64,000 nucleotides of DNA. Source: Spodoptera frugiperda (taxonomy: Eukaryota; Arthropoda; Insecta; Lepidoptera; Noctuidae). Positions 51,201-62,800 of this stretch are shown in pieces; the stretch's first letter is position 1, and each line of letters opens with the position of its first letter. Made by a program: the position numbers and the translations under genes. The notes under the pieces are model-generated. The model was not told where the DNA came from. It worked only from the letters and a program-made list of their open reading frames with translations, and did no database searches. Location: contig NC_064216.1 of the NCBI RefSeq assembly GCF_023101765.2, forward strand, positions 7,381,545-7,445,544, given 5' to 3'.

Positions 51201-51842
51201 TTCGCGATCTCATTCTCATGATTTCAATTGAAAAACACATGTCAACGAAAAGTTAATGAAGTTCTTAACGACGACGAACGGACAGAAGGTAGATTTATAG
51301 CCGTACTAATGACCAGTGGGGGCAGAAAAAAATATTATAAGAACAAGTCGAGATTTAATTGCACCAAGCGAAGCTGCGGTGAAGCACGAGCATTGCAACA
51401 ACAATTTGTATCGATATAGCATAATTGTGCTTGCAATAATTGGTAAAGTAGCCGTTCAATTGTTTTAATGTTGTCTCTATTTAATGTTCATTTAAACCAA
51501 TATTAAACTGAATCGGTACTTATTGGAAATAAGAATGACTAAGGTTTGAGCTCTTTAATCACCATAATAGCAGCGAGTACTACCTAATTGTATTTTTTAC
51601 AATGTTAACGTTTATATTGTACCTTATTGTCTAAGAAATAGAGATCAGAAATGTAACACATAATTAACGCGACAAATTGTCTCAAACCCGAGCGAGATGT
51701 TCTACATAAGTTGATAACGACCAAACATTTCAGCATTACCATCAAGTATTTGTGCAATATATCACATGTTGCATTTAGTAAGGGCCACTTGACCACTATG
51801 ACATTTGCAAGGGCCGGCTAATAAGACACATTTCTCATGTAG
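48237..51842. other. AT-rich non-coding DNA, no gene seen
   Basis: A GC-richer stretch at 48,815-48,895 and another at 49,200-49,330 carry no convincing frame. I see no repeat partners. Confidence 0.4.
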
Positions 51843-51990
51843 GGTGTACCCACGATTGTGTAAAACGGGACACCGTGGCGCCTTGTGCGGGAAGGACGGA
51901 CAATGGCCGCGGTGTCAGCCCGCGAGCTCGGCTTACATGGACACCAAATGTGGGCGGAACAAGATAAACCTAGACACACACTTCAGTGTC
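51843..51990 (+). other. Candidate orphan exon, Cys-rich, unidentified
   Basis: I cannot name this. After an acceptor-like 'tttctcatgtag' (ends 51,842) an open frame with mostly G/C-ending codons encodes a Cys-rich segment. It has C-x8-C-x8-C-x11-C spacing and includes ALCGKDGQWPRCQP. The C-x2-D-G-x-W-P-x-C-x-P pattern resembles the second half of a sushi/CCP module. No strong donor follows, and the frame runs on into AT-rich sequence to 52,047. A real exon is plausible but unproven; a GC-rich chance frame is the alternative. Confidence 0.3.
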
Positions 51991-54261
51991 GTTTCAATTT
52001 CTCAGAATCGAAAACGTTGTTTATACGTTTGTGGTATCGTAAAATAAACGTTATTTTGCATCCGGTTGTTTTATTACACCGCTACTTGTCAATTATACAG
52101 TGAAGTATTTCTCGCTCCAAATTAGCTGTGGTACAACGTAAAACACACATATAATATAATTGTAGATTTTTGGTAATAATGACCAGTTACAGAAGAGGTG
52201 GCTAATGAATTATAATTATCGCCGTAATTGGCAGTAAACCTTTGATGCAGCAATAAAAACATAAATTAACATCTCTGTAGGTACTGCTAATGGAAGTGAT
52301 AACTATGACACCTTAATAGGAATCTTGTCAGCCATGAGAATTTAACATTACCTATACTTGTTTTTTTTAATTTCCATATTTTTTGTACAAAAACTGTCAT
52401 AAATTTTACTTGTCTTGCCAATTTTGATTAAAATTTTATTCAGATAATCCAAACAGTAACCCTTTATGAGCCTTATCCTTACCTAATAAAGTACATCACT
52501 TAATGTTACCACCACGTTCGTGCCATGTAACCTAACTCTAAGACATGGAGTGGGCAGTGCAGTGACTACATGTCGCGATAGTGTCGCGAGATTCCTAGCA
52601 AGCAAGACCTTATTGAGAATGTACGCGAAGCAAATGCAGCGTGGTCACATCACTATTTTATTTATGTTCAACATTTATTAAGATTTAGAGAATTCATACT
52701 TTTAGCTCGAAAGTGAGTTTACTCTAAAGTTAATTTTCTTTCTGATTGAATAATGCTATCAATTAATTGATCATTATAAGATGCAGGAGATGAACGTAAT
52801 TCGCTTGAGGTGCGGTTTCTTATCCTAGACAATGAGGCGTGTCAGGGACCGCGCTCAAGCGGCCACTTAATCCTCTATTATAGGGTACCGAGGTGCGCGC
52901 GCGCCGCGACCGGCCGCTCGATAATGAGTGTAATTGCACTATCTGTGTCCTTGTTGCGTCCTTGCTTTCACTGATAACGCCGCTCGCTCGAGGTTATCAC
53001 TTATATAATAATGAGTGATTAAAATCTACCAAAAGGTCAACCTTTTTTACTGACCCTTGCGCCAGTGATCTGATTTTTGACATTTAATATTGAGGATCGA
53101 TTGCAAAGTTTTCATTGGAGTCGCATTTTTCAAGAACGTCATGTGTATTAAATAACTTTCGAATTTCTACTTCTTACTTCACATTATTGACTTTAAAAGC
53201 TATCATTGTGAGTAAACTTGTTTATTTATTTTCGTAAATGTTCGCTTGATCGAATTTAACGTTTACATTTTGTAACGGCTCGTGCAAAGTTTATAGTTTG
53301 TAGGTCACCAGTGTCTACAGCACGTATTATATGAATGTTTTTGATAAAGTCTTCACCAATAGCGTGTTTGTAGACATCGGAAGACGCTTCTGATTGGCTC
53401 TTCGGCGTCGTGTCCTTTTAAACTCACGATTCACATTAGACACAAGTAATCATTGGTGGATTCGCAATTAATCGAAACATTTAATATAAACAGCGATATC
53501 TTTGCTTGTAACAATTTAACTATGTTGTGTTATGCTGTGTGGTGTTGTACCTACTAAATAACATTTGTATTAGACAATGTAGATTTCTTACCTAATGAAG
53601 AAACGTAATAATTTTTGACTGGAGAACCCACATAATATAAAACCGTGGACTCAGGAGTAGACATTTCCTGAGCAAGTAGCTACGTATAACGGTATAACAC
53701 CAATTTTATAAACTGAATCCTTCTCAAGACAGAAGAAAATGTAATAAAATCTATACACTAAATACAATTGGAAATTCGTCCAAAATAAAAAATAAAAACT
53801 CAAAACACAACGCAGCCTAAAATTTCCATTAATTTTACCAATGACAGAGACTATCAACGCCACCTACCTCGTGGAACCGGTAATACCCATGCATCTTGCA
53901 AAAATACTCGGGGTTTTTACAAAAATGACGCTACAGGGCTTACCTAAAAACTAAAAGGGTATTCCCATAGCACTAGCTAATTTTATCCAAAATGGAAAAT
54001 ACGCTATTATTTGCTGCATTCTAGGATTCTGATGGTCAAAAATTCCAGGATAAAAGCTTTGCGGGTTAACTTTCCAAATGTTTTTAGTGATGTAAAGGAT
54101 ATGACTACTATACATCATTGTATTTTGTCTTCTAAAGAGATTGGTAAAGTTGTAGCTATTATACAGTTTTTGTCAGTCAAGTAATTAGTCACATTGTAAT
54201 TGTTAACAAATTTAATCTTATCCTATCACACAAGTCCGCTCATGGGCTCTGTCCATATAAA
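51991..54261. other. Non-coding DNA with one GC-rich patch
   Basis: The patch at 52,880-52,925 ('gaggtgcgcgcgcgccgcga') is strikingly CpG-rich within AT-rich DNA. No coding frame or repeat partner was identified in the rest. Confidence 0.4.
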
Positions 54262-54345
54262 AAATCATAAAAATCCGTTCAGTAGTTAAAAGTACTCACG
54301 CTAAAACGTGATAGACGGTCAAACATCGGATTTAAGGACGGATTA
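54262..54345 (-). repeat. Dispersed repeat piece, inverted
   Basis: 'aaaaatccgttcagtagtta' followed by 'actcacgctaaaacgtg' is the reverse of the common lepidopteran '...aaactactgaacggattt...' pattern, related to the repeat at 10,600-10,795. Confidence 0.45.
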
Positions 54346-54623
54346 TAGTGCGTACTACAATTTGTTAGTTTTACAATTTATTCTTTGAGTTAGGTTAATA
54401 CAATTTAAAATATTTAATAAAATATTTACGAACTGGCAAACAATTTTATTTGCACGGCTATACTAGGTTTGCAGATCTACAAGCAAGTTCTTTTACAATT
54501 AGGTAGTATCATTTAAATGAAATCAGTTTTTAGATAAATTAATGATGGTCCTATATTACTGTAAGTTTCTAATCTCCACCTTATTTTTACTAACCAAGAA
54601 AAATAATTACTCAATAATTATTT

Positions 54624-54672
54624 TATCGGCTAACTCACGTAACTGTTTGACGGAGGAACTCGACAAGTTTCA
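54624..54672 (+). mobile_element. Family E foldback element, left-end fragment
   Basis: 'cggctaactcacgtaactg' and 'tttgacggaggaactcgaca' match 28,167-28,216 almost base for base and correspond to the left part of the complete element at 23,732. Confidence 0.6.
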
Positions 54673-57215
54673 CACACGAAAGTTCTAATGAAACAAAATT
54701 AAAAATAATAACATTTTTTGAGGAGACACTCCAAACATTCCTCATGATGACTAACAGCCTTATCCATCGCATCAAAAGATTAACGTAATGATATTTAAAA
54801 TCGTGTCACCGCCATCTACCGGCAATTAAGTGCAGACGTGGGAATTCTAGCATTATCCCCAGACAGCAGTGGTCCATCACGACTAAACTTTATTACATAT
54901 TTGTGTAATTCGAGTGTCGTTATTACTCCGGCATCCAGTTTGCAAGACACAAGTTTCACTATAAAAATTAATTACTGAGGTTTAGTATAGATAGCTATAA
55001 GTAGAGAAGATCTGTTTGTTATCATTTCAAGATTTTATATTCTAAACGTTGCCCCACACTCGGATTTTTTCTTACGTCGTAGGTGTATGTATATAGTTTT
55101 GATAAGCAGCTGAAGAAAAGAAAATTGGATGAAAATCCAATTTTATATAGATATAAAAAAATTCAGCACAGTCGATTATATTATCTATTGAAAATTCCCA
55201 ATTTTAATAGGTTTTTCATGACATTGAAGTGTATCTTCCGACTATAAGAGTTGTATCTTGTTACAACACATTTTAAATGTAATATTATCATGTAATTTTC
55301 TTTTGGATTCGATTATAGTTAATATAGTAGATATATGATTTTCTATACGGCATAGTGTATATGTGTCTCAATAAATATCTTATTAATCTACGGTAATGAT
55401 GATTTTAAGGGTTTCCAAAAATGATACAAAAGATATGTATTGTATTTGTTTTATTTTTCAATGCGTTTACAATATTTAATAGTTTATTTTTTTAATTGAA
55501 CTTGAAATTAAATAGGTACAGGTGTACTTAGCATACAACTTTATCGTGTGACGTTAAAACCTTAACGAACTAGTGCCTCCAAGTGATATGATTACAAATA
55601 TCTTACTTTACAGGTATTGCATTCAGTTATTTAACAAGACCTCAAATCTTACAATGTGTCTTTGAACTCCTGAACACATGATGCAAGGAGTTCTCAACTG
55701 ACAGGCTGTGTGACGTCATCTATTTCTTTTCTCTTCAAAGTCTCAAAGACAACGGGTCTCTTACTGATACTACTTACACCTAGACGATAGGCAAAGAATA
55801 GTCAAGTGATTGAAATTAGTTTGCAGAAAATCTTACGAAGATATTTTTCCTTATAGTATATTACACATTTTCTAAAGATACGTTTACTTTAACTTTAATA
55901 CGATGTTTTATTGTTTTAAAGTATCGCTAAAATCTTTGAGCCTCGATTTTTTTTTAATATAAAACAGATGATATGCATGTCATGTGTCGCAAACCTTCTA
56001 TGTACAACAATCGTGTAAATAACAAATTTAACAAAAAATATTATTTTAATAATTGATTTTTTCTAATCACGCAAATAACTAACAATTACATCTGAATAAA
56101 TTGCGTATTTATTTTTCGCCTCCAAATAAATATTTCCGAATAAATTTTGGGTCACTTATAAAAAAACTTTGGTAGTTTCCTTCGACTAAACTAGCAACCT
56201 CCATATTAATATAATTTTAGCAATTTTTATAAATTTACAAAATATAATTGAAATTAATCATCAATACCGTGTTTCTGTATCAATACCGACGTCAAATTAA
56301 TCTGTGTTTAAAAAATATAATTTATGATAAAAATAAAATATACCTAATTACTATTAGCATACGCTCCGATTTGGAAATAGCTCAAAAATCGAACAAATTA
56401 CATGATATTTTTTAAACATCAATTAATTATCATTTACTCTACTTTACATAATAACAGACGAAACATGTTTATGTACAATTAGAATAGAAAATACGTTTTA
56501 AGTCAACCTTAAATCACAAGATATGAACTAGGAACAAATATTTAAGTTATCAATAAAACGATTCTCTTAACAAATCTACACATTTCCTTAATTTAATTAT
56601 AACGTAATACACGCTAGAGTGATTTGTCATGTCGCTTAATGTAATGCAGATATTTCTCTAGTCAAATATTTTTTACAATAAAGAAGTTTTATCTAACCTT
56701 GTCGAACAAATTGAAAATCGTAATGAAATACTCTCCATAGTAACCTAGAACGCATTCTACGTGCCACTAGCGTATTTAAGTACTTAGGCGTATTTTAAAG
56801 AAGCTAAAGCACAAACAAAATTTTACAATTAATTTAACTATAGAATTGATGAACATTTTTTAATGAATCCATATCTACTTTAATAATTATATTGCTCTCA
56901 TTGTGAACATTAGAGAGACGTCACTATGTACGTAATACACACCCGCACTACTTCGTATCCTCAATATTGTAGCTGCTTACTTATTTACAACATTACTGTT
57001 CAGTTCACTGGAGAATGATATTTCAAACCTTGAAACATTTACACTGAACAAGACATAATTGTTGTAACATAGAGCCGCGGATAGGCCGCATCACTAAATA
57101 ATTTATCAAGACCATTATGTCATGTCCAGTGTATTTGCTGTAAGGCTCAGCACGTATCTCAGTTGAAAGGCTGCGTCCATAGCGGTGGCGGCGGTGGCAG
57201 CGGGTAGGTCGGTGG
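54673..57215. other. Region 3' of hamlet, possibly including its 3' UTR
   Basis: It lies downstream of the hamlet stop codon on the minus strand. The stretch is strongly AT-rich. Minus-strand AATAAA lies at 56,108-56,113 and ATTAAA near 56,880; either could be a poly(A) signal, but neither can be confirmed. A second minus frame open from 57,318 to 57,115 overlaps the end of the coding exon and is probably a shadow. Confidence 0.35.
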
Positions 57216-58970
57216 CTATGTGGAGATAGCGAGCGAGGGGCGCGGGCCGTGTGTGGCGTGCGCGCCGTGAGCTCCGTGCGGAGGTGTCGCTGCCGGGGAC
57301 CGAGCCCCCGGAGAGCACGTCACCTTACCCATGAACGATCGGATGTCGTCAAAGTACGCGTCTTCCCTTTCAGTGTCTGCAGAACTGGGAGAATCTCCAC
57401 CCTCAGCCTCATGCTTCTTCAAATGACGATCGAGATTCGTCTGCTGACCGAAACATCTCTCGCACAAAGGACACCGGAACGGCCTTTCTTTGTTGTGAAT
57501 ATTTCTCACGTGTCGCTGAAGGTTCGACGAGATCGAGAACGACCGCTCGCAGTACTTGCACTTGTAAGGCTGCTCGCCAGTATGTGTTCGTAGATGGCGA
57601 GTCAGGTTTGCGCTTCTTGGGAAGACTTTCCCGCAGAACTTGCAAGCATATCGGTCACGCAGCTTTCCTGATCCTGTACTAAGTTCTTGAAACTTAGCAT
57701 ATGCGCTAGGTTGCCTATCGGGTCCATCAGTACCGAGAAGTGGGGATAAAAAATTGAACGGGCTCGGAACATAAGGAGAGTGCGAAGAGTTCAAAATCGA
57801 TTCTGAGGAGTGAAAGGATGGAAATCGAGGCCTGTACATGGCATCAATCAGATTGCTGTGCTGCGGGTGAACAGGCATGGGGAATGCAAGTGGTGGTGAT
57901 ACAAGCTGCGGTGGTGAGTCCTCTCTCTTAGGTTCTACTCCTTCCACATCGACATCTGTGGTGTCATTCTCGGGAGTTTTGCTCCTCTCAGCTGGGCTTT
58001 CAGGAGGTGAATAAGATTTAACTGAGTTGCGAAAGGAACGATCATCAATCTCTGGTTCAGAATCCTTGTCGTTCTGTTTCCTTGACACCGACAGATCTAA
58101 TGGCTGATCACCTTCATCTTTCTTTACATCCTCCTCGACGTCAGAATATTCAGAAGTCTTATCATCATCGATAACATTATTCTTCGATAAATCTTTAGGT
58201 AGTGGAGACTCAGATTTGTTACCCTGAATGTCATTGTTATTGAGCTTGAGAGAGAAGTTGAACGGAGACTTCCTCTTCATGTCGTCTCTTGAGAAATTGA
58301 ATGGAACAATCGGTGTGGGCAGTGGCATTACTGGCGAGGGTCGGCGTTGAGAAGATGCCTCCTCACCTGACGGCGGTGACTGCTTGGAGTAAAGACTCTG
58401 TGATTTATTTGGTGTAGCTCTGTCTGAGCTGTAGCTGTCCCTTTTGTTTTCGAAATCCAATTCCTTGGGCTTTTTGTTGTCGTCCATTGAGTTTGAGCTG
58501 TCCATGCTTTTGACAGATAGGCGGCCTTCTTGTTGTTTGGATACCAAGTTGGCGTTTGACATGGCCATGTCATGTTCCATTGCAAGTCTGGCCCCCTGCA
58601 CGTTGAACAGCAGTGGGCTGAGGAACTCAGGTGGGCAAGCAGCAGCGGCAGCAGCAGAGAACAGAGCCGGGTAGTGAGCGAAGGTGTTGTAGGGGAGAGG
58701 CAGGGTGGGGCCCCTGTACATTGGGAACGGGTTCGTGCTGTTAGGGTTATTCATCCCGACGTTTTGCAGAGACGGTATCTGAGGTAGGCTCTGAGGGATT
58801 TGTCCGCGGAGGTTGACGGAGGCGGCGGCAGCGGTGTCGCAGAATCTCTTATGCTTGGTGAGAGAAGCGTATGACGTGAAGGACTGGCCGCATTTTCCGC
58901 ATTCAACAAGGGCTCTGCAAGCGATGTGCATTCGCTTGTGTCGGCAAAGGTTGGAGAACTGGGTGTAAGC
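57216..58970 (-). CDS. ham: hamlet (PRDM16/MECOM-type) zinc-finger protein, 3' exon
   Basis: This large exon encodes 584 residues of a nuclear transcription regulator of the PRDM3/PRDM16/hamlet family, which in Drosophila controls sensory neuron fate. It starts after a clear acceptor ('tgtgttccag') with AYTQFSNLCRHKRMH, completing a finger begun in the previous exon. A C2HC finger follows at residues 24-44. Then comes a Ser/Pro-rich linker with a poly-Ala run and an acidic, Lys-rich part containing PLDLS at residues 290-294, the CtBP co-repressor motif of this family. Three C2H2 fingers lie at 441-520 (YACKFCGK, YKCKYCER, FRCPLCER), the C-terminal DNA-binding domain. EDAYFDDIRSFMG at 536-548 matches the MECOM segment after the last finger. 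The frame ends 36 residues later in a His/Ala/Pro-rich tail at TAG. A strong donor (ATGG|GTAAGG, GT at 57,328-57,327) inside Gly548 could replace this tail with later exons. The linker is unbroken by introns. Confidence 0.92.
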   Translation of the reverse strand, partial: AYTQFSNLCRHKRMHIACRALVECGKCGQSFTSYASLTKHKRFCDTAAAASVNLRGQIPQSLPQIPSLQNVGMNNPNSTNPFPMYRGPTLPLPYNTFAHYPALFSAAAAAACPPEFLSPLLFNVQGARLAMEHDMAMSNANLVSKQQEGRLSVKSMDSSNSMDDNKKPKELDFENKRDSYSSDRATPNKSQSLYSKQSPPSGEEASSQRRPSPVMPLPTPIVPFNFSRDDMKRKSPFNFSLKLNNNDIQGNKSESPLPKDLSKNNVIDDDKTSEYSDVEEDVKKDEGDQPLDLSVSRKQNDKDSEPEIDDRSFRNSVKSYSPPESPAERSKTPENDTTDVDVEGVEPKREDSPPQLVSPPLAFPMPVHPQHSNLIDAMYRPRFPSFHSSESILNSSHSPYVPSPFNFLSPLLGTDGPDRQPSAYAKFQELSTGSGKLRDRYACKFCGKVFPRSANLTRHLRTHTGEQPYKCKYCERSFSISSNLQRHVRNIHNKERPFRCPLCERCFGQQTNLDRHLKKHEAEGGDSPSSADTEREDAYFDDIRSFMGKVTCSPGARSPAATPPHGAHGAHATHGPRPSLAIST

Positions 58971-59218
58971 CTGGAACACAAATAAACACACTATTAGGAA
59001 AGGTGAAAATTATACATACATAAAGTATAATATGTAGAAAAACAATGGGAAGTATAAACCAAGACATTTAAGTCGATATTTACTTTAGTTTTAAATGGGT
59101 TAATAATAATATTTTAAAGAACAAAATTAAAATATTTTTACCACTTATCACATTAAAACTACATCTCACAATAATTACAACCTCTAACACAATAATGGCG
59201 TAATAAAATAAAGCTCAC
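58971..59218 (-). other. hamlet intron, 248 bp
   Basis: AT-rich, donor AAG|GTGAGC and acceptor TTCCAG|GCT on the minus strand, phase 0. It contains nothing else recognisable. Confidence 0.9.
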
Positions 59219-59389
59219 CTTAAAGCAAACCTTGCACTGGAAAGGTTTGACACTGGAGTGGATGTGTGTGTGCTGCTTCAGTCCTGAGGAGGTGGCGAAG
59301 GTCTTCCCGCACTCAGGGCACGCGTGACTCCTGGCTCCAGCGTGCTGCGCGCGGATGTGGCGCTGGAGGTTGGAAGGATCGGTAAATAC
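59219..59389 (-). CDS. ham: hamlet zinc-finger protein, internal exon
   Basis: This 171-bp exon encodes 57 residues. It begins VFTDPSNLQRHIRAQH, the second half of a finger whose Cys pair is in the upstream exon. A whole C2H2 finger follows (HACPECGKTFATSSGLKQH, then THIH), then SSVKPF and the Cys pair CKVCFK of a finger completed by the next exon. These fingers are almost identical to the N-terminal domain of vertebrate MECOM/PRDM16, which makes the family assignment secure. Acceptor 'tgttatttcag' and donor AAG|GTGAGC are both canonical on the minus strand. Both junctions are phase 0 and the exon joins in frame on either side. Confidence 0.95.
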
Positions 59390-59726
59390 CTGAAATAACA
59401 TCAGGTTTCGCAAACGGTGAAACAAATACCACCGGTTACTTAAACTAAACCCCGACTAATTGAAATTAAAAACCCAGGGAGAGAAAAGTGAACCCATTAA
59501 GTTTAGAAAAATGATCAAAGAAAAATTAAATTTATAGGATTTTAAAAATTGAATGAAGTAAAATATAAATTTTATAAGTGATAGACTGAATTAAGAAAAA
59601 GATTTAAAGTAAGTAAAATAGCGTATTTTAATAAAACCCATGTTTTTTCAGGACACAGAAATACAAGAAATCATTATACTAAAATATCATTACAATTTCT
59701 ATGTACATAAAGTATTCAGTGCACAC
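59390..59726 (-). other. hamlet intron, 337 bp
   Basis: AT-rich, donor AAG|GTGTGC and acceptor ATTTCAG|GTA on the minus strand, phase 0. No other content was seen. Confidence 0.9.
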
Positions 59727-59883
59727 CTTAGGACAGTTCTCGCAGGGGTACTTTCGGATATCAGTGTGCGCGAGAGCACGGTGGCGCAGGAGCAGCACTC
59801 GAGTGCTGTAAGCTCGGTTGCAGAGTTCGCAGGGAAATGCACCGGCCGGCTGAGCGTGCTCCGTTATCAAGTGGCGATCGAGA
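59727..59883 (-). CDS. ham: hamlet zinc-finger protein, upstream internal exon
   Basis: This 157-bp exon starts with the last base of a split codon and then encodes 52 residues. It opens with LDRHLITEH, the His half of a finger whose Cys half must lie in an unseen upstream exon. A complete C2H2 finger follows (FPCELCNRAYSTRVLLLRH, then RALAH), then TDIRKYPCENCPK, whose Cys pair is completed by VFTDPSNLQRH in the next exon. The acceptor is 'ttgtttgttgcag' and the donor AAG|GTGTGC. The incomplete finger at the 5' end shows that more N-terminal fingers, and any PR/SET domain, lie further upstream. Confidence 0.9.
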
Positions 59884-62800
59884 CTGCAACAAACAACAAG
59901 AAAATTTATATAAAAATATCGTTCAGCCGCGTAAATGCCAAGGACGTTAAAATTTCCCCTTGATATTGACATCCGCGTCTGTGTAGAGAAAGTTAGTACG
60001 CACTGGGATTCAACTTCAAGGTCGTTTAGATTTAGCTGTTATTCTCAAGGATAGTCGCATTCTTTCGTCCTACGGCGTTATTCCTTGTTCAGGTTTTAGT
60101 CGTTCGTCGTTATTCCGCAACGGCCAACGCCGTAATTGGTCGTGTCTGGTAATTTCATGCGAGTTTAATAACGTAAACTTTTTCCTTCACTTAAAGATGT
60201 AGCTTTGTTTCGTTTGCATTCGCGTTTTGTTTAACAGTGCTACTTTAGAATAACTAAGTGTAAGTAATAGTTCGTTAGTAGAATGTTAGATAAAATTTAT
60301 AACATTGGAGTTCTAAATACGGACTTATTCTAAACTCAACCCAGTATGGGGTCTCATTCGTATCTCGGTAAAATGCAAAAGACAATTTCAAGCAAGTATA
60401 AAGTATGAAACAGATTTGTATTAGATACCGTCTTCGTATTAGTTTAACATTTGCATCTGTTTTCCAGTAAAAGAAGCGTTCACAAACTAGCCTAGTTTAT
60501 ATCAGTGACACTTTCGCAGCGGCTGCAATTTAACTTCGTTTTATATTGTAATTGTATTTTATCGCATACCACCAACGACTCTATTAGAAAGTGAGGAGAT
60601 TACGCTAACGAACTTGAATAGAGCACTGCCTATACCGACTATAGGAGCCTACTTACAGGGAAAGACAAAATAATAACATCTTTATGCATAGGGATCGCCC
60701 ACGCGAACATAACTTATACACTAGCCCATACATAATTCAAACATGTTTTCGTTCCCCGCCGTATGTATGAATTCATTTTTGCAATAAATTCTGTATGAAC
60801 ACGTTTTATGAGCAAAATCCGTACTAGACGCATAGTTTATGAGTTTCGCATCGCTTCCGAGTATTTCATCCATGTGACCCTCATTTTCTCCTATTCCATG
60901 TAAAATACTGTTATCACCGCCTCAGTAACGTGTGTCGACACTTGATAGAAAACGTCTATCATTTGCAAAAACGGTCCGAGTGAGTCTCCTTGGCATAACT
61001 GGTCTACCGCACGCAACCCTTGCTGCCTCCGGCTATTTTCTAACGCTGCACCTGTTACACCTCGTTAGTCGTATTTTAAAACAAACACAGATTACATCGC
61101 TGGTTTTATTCAGGAAATAGCTGTGACTAGTTGTTGCGCGGGCAGATCTATGTCGATCTATTCGAAAGCTTCGTGGTCGTCAAGAGTCCGAGATGGAACG
61201 TTTTCACTGGTGCACGGCGGCGGGCCTGCGCCGTATCTTTTAATTAATCTTAGGAATAAAATCTACCGTCAGTAATGGTTCCGTCGCTTACTGTCTGTTC
61301 GTCCGTTGCGTTCTCTAACTATTCACCAACTAGACATATGGACATCCACGTTTAAATCTGTGTCACATGTGAACAGTTAGCCAATTAGAAGCGAATTAGA
61401 ATTATTTGATTCCGGCAATGCAAATTACGAAGAAATCTAAACAATTACTTATCCAATAGCTAAATTCCTTTTGATTAATTTTGAATCCTTTATAATATAC
61501 TTTGTATTTCTAGTCTTTATTAGACAAACCATGTAGTTAAGTGTAACAAGTAGAGTACTTTCATTTTCCCCATTACAGTGTTGACATTCTAATTAAAACT
61601 AATTATCTTAATCAACTACATTTTGCAACACATGATCTGAGGTACATTGTAAATGTACACTGTTCAGTAGATTCGTAATCAACGCACGCGCAACAGAAAC
61701 AACGCATAGCCTCAGGGCTTACTTGCCCAAGTATTTATCTGCGCATACGATCTCAAACTTCGGCCATTCGGCTTTTTTTCATTACTTCATAACATCATCT
61801 AAGTAAACGATTCCTTTAGAACAGTTGTATCATTTAATAGGTTATTGCATCATTCCTATAACAATTGAAAGTGTTCCATTCTGTCTGTTTGTTGTAATTG
61901 AACATTGATTTGATAACGCTAGGCTGGTAGTATTGTTGGCGCCATTGAAAGACGTTTCTTTTTTTGGAACGTGTGGCAAATATCGTTGACTTTTTTTATT
62001 ATTATTATTTTAACGTTAAAGATTTTTTTTAAAAACATAGCATGCGTTTTCAAATGCAGAAGTGTGCCGGACATATCAAACCACATCTCCAATTGCGTAC
62101 TACTTATAATATCACAATAAAAAATGCATTTAGATATAAGATATTGACAGACATTTCCCATCTCTGTCCAGTTCATTGCACACATCACAATTAATAAAAC
62201 ATCGTTCGTAGACAGCGTGTGCTCAATCTACTTACTAGAAACATTACGTCTGTTAAGATCGAAGCTGAAACACGCTGTAGACACTGATATCCGCCGATCA
62301 TAGGAATAATCTACATGTTCACCAATTGATAACATCCAATGAACAACTTTCGTTCCAAGCCGATCTATTAAGCTCCGCCCACACAAGCCACTGTACAATT
62401 GGACGCTAAAATGACGCTAAACTTTTCTAAGATGGTTAGTGTAGAAGTTGGAATAGGATTTATTGAAATTAAAATGTTGGTATAGCTGTAATATACGACA
62501 ATCTACAATCAAGTTCTGTGAACCTGTAGAAATGTGGAGTGTAAATTAGCAAAAAAATCTGTAGAAGTAGAAAAGCTTTTGATAATGTTTTTTTTTCTAT
62601 CTGTTTCGTTCACATATCAAAATATTTGTTTTAAGTTTATTTGAAAAAAAAACGTTGAGCGCCATTTTAGCTTCTCCCCAGACTAATGATGTACTACCGA
62701 CGAACGTGCTTACATTTTAATAATCGATTGTAGATCCCGGCTAGCGCTTACAATCGGTTGAGAAATACCGTGGCTAGTCCATGTTCGAATAGATAGTATC

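Noticed and set aside
57115..57318. Minus frame overlapping the hamlet 3' end
   Set aside because: It is in a different frame from the fingers and has no upstream splice site joining it in frame. It is probably a shadow.
57249..57593. 114-codon plus-strand frame antisense to hamlet
   Set aside because: A shadow of the zinc-finger coding strand; its Arg/Val/Ser-rich sequence mirrors the ham codons.
61700..61765. Minus-strand exon-like piece ending at a donor-like GTAAGC
   Set aside because: Only about 17 protein-like codons, out of frame with the hamlet junctions and without zinc-finger residues.
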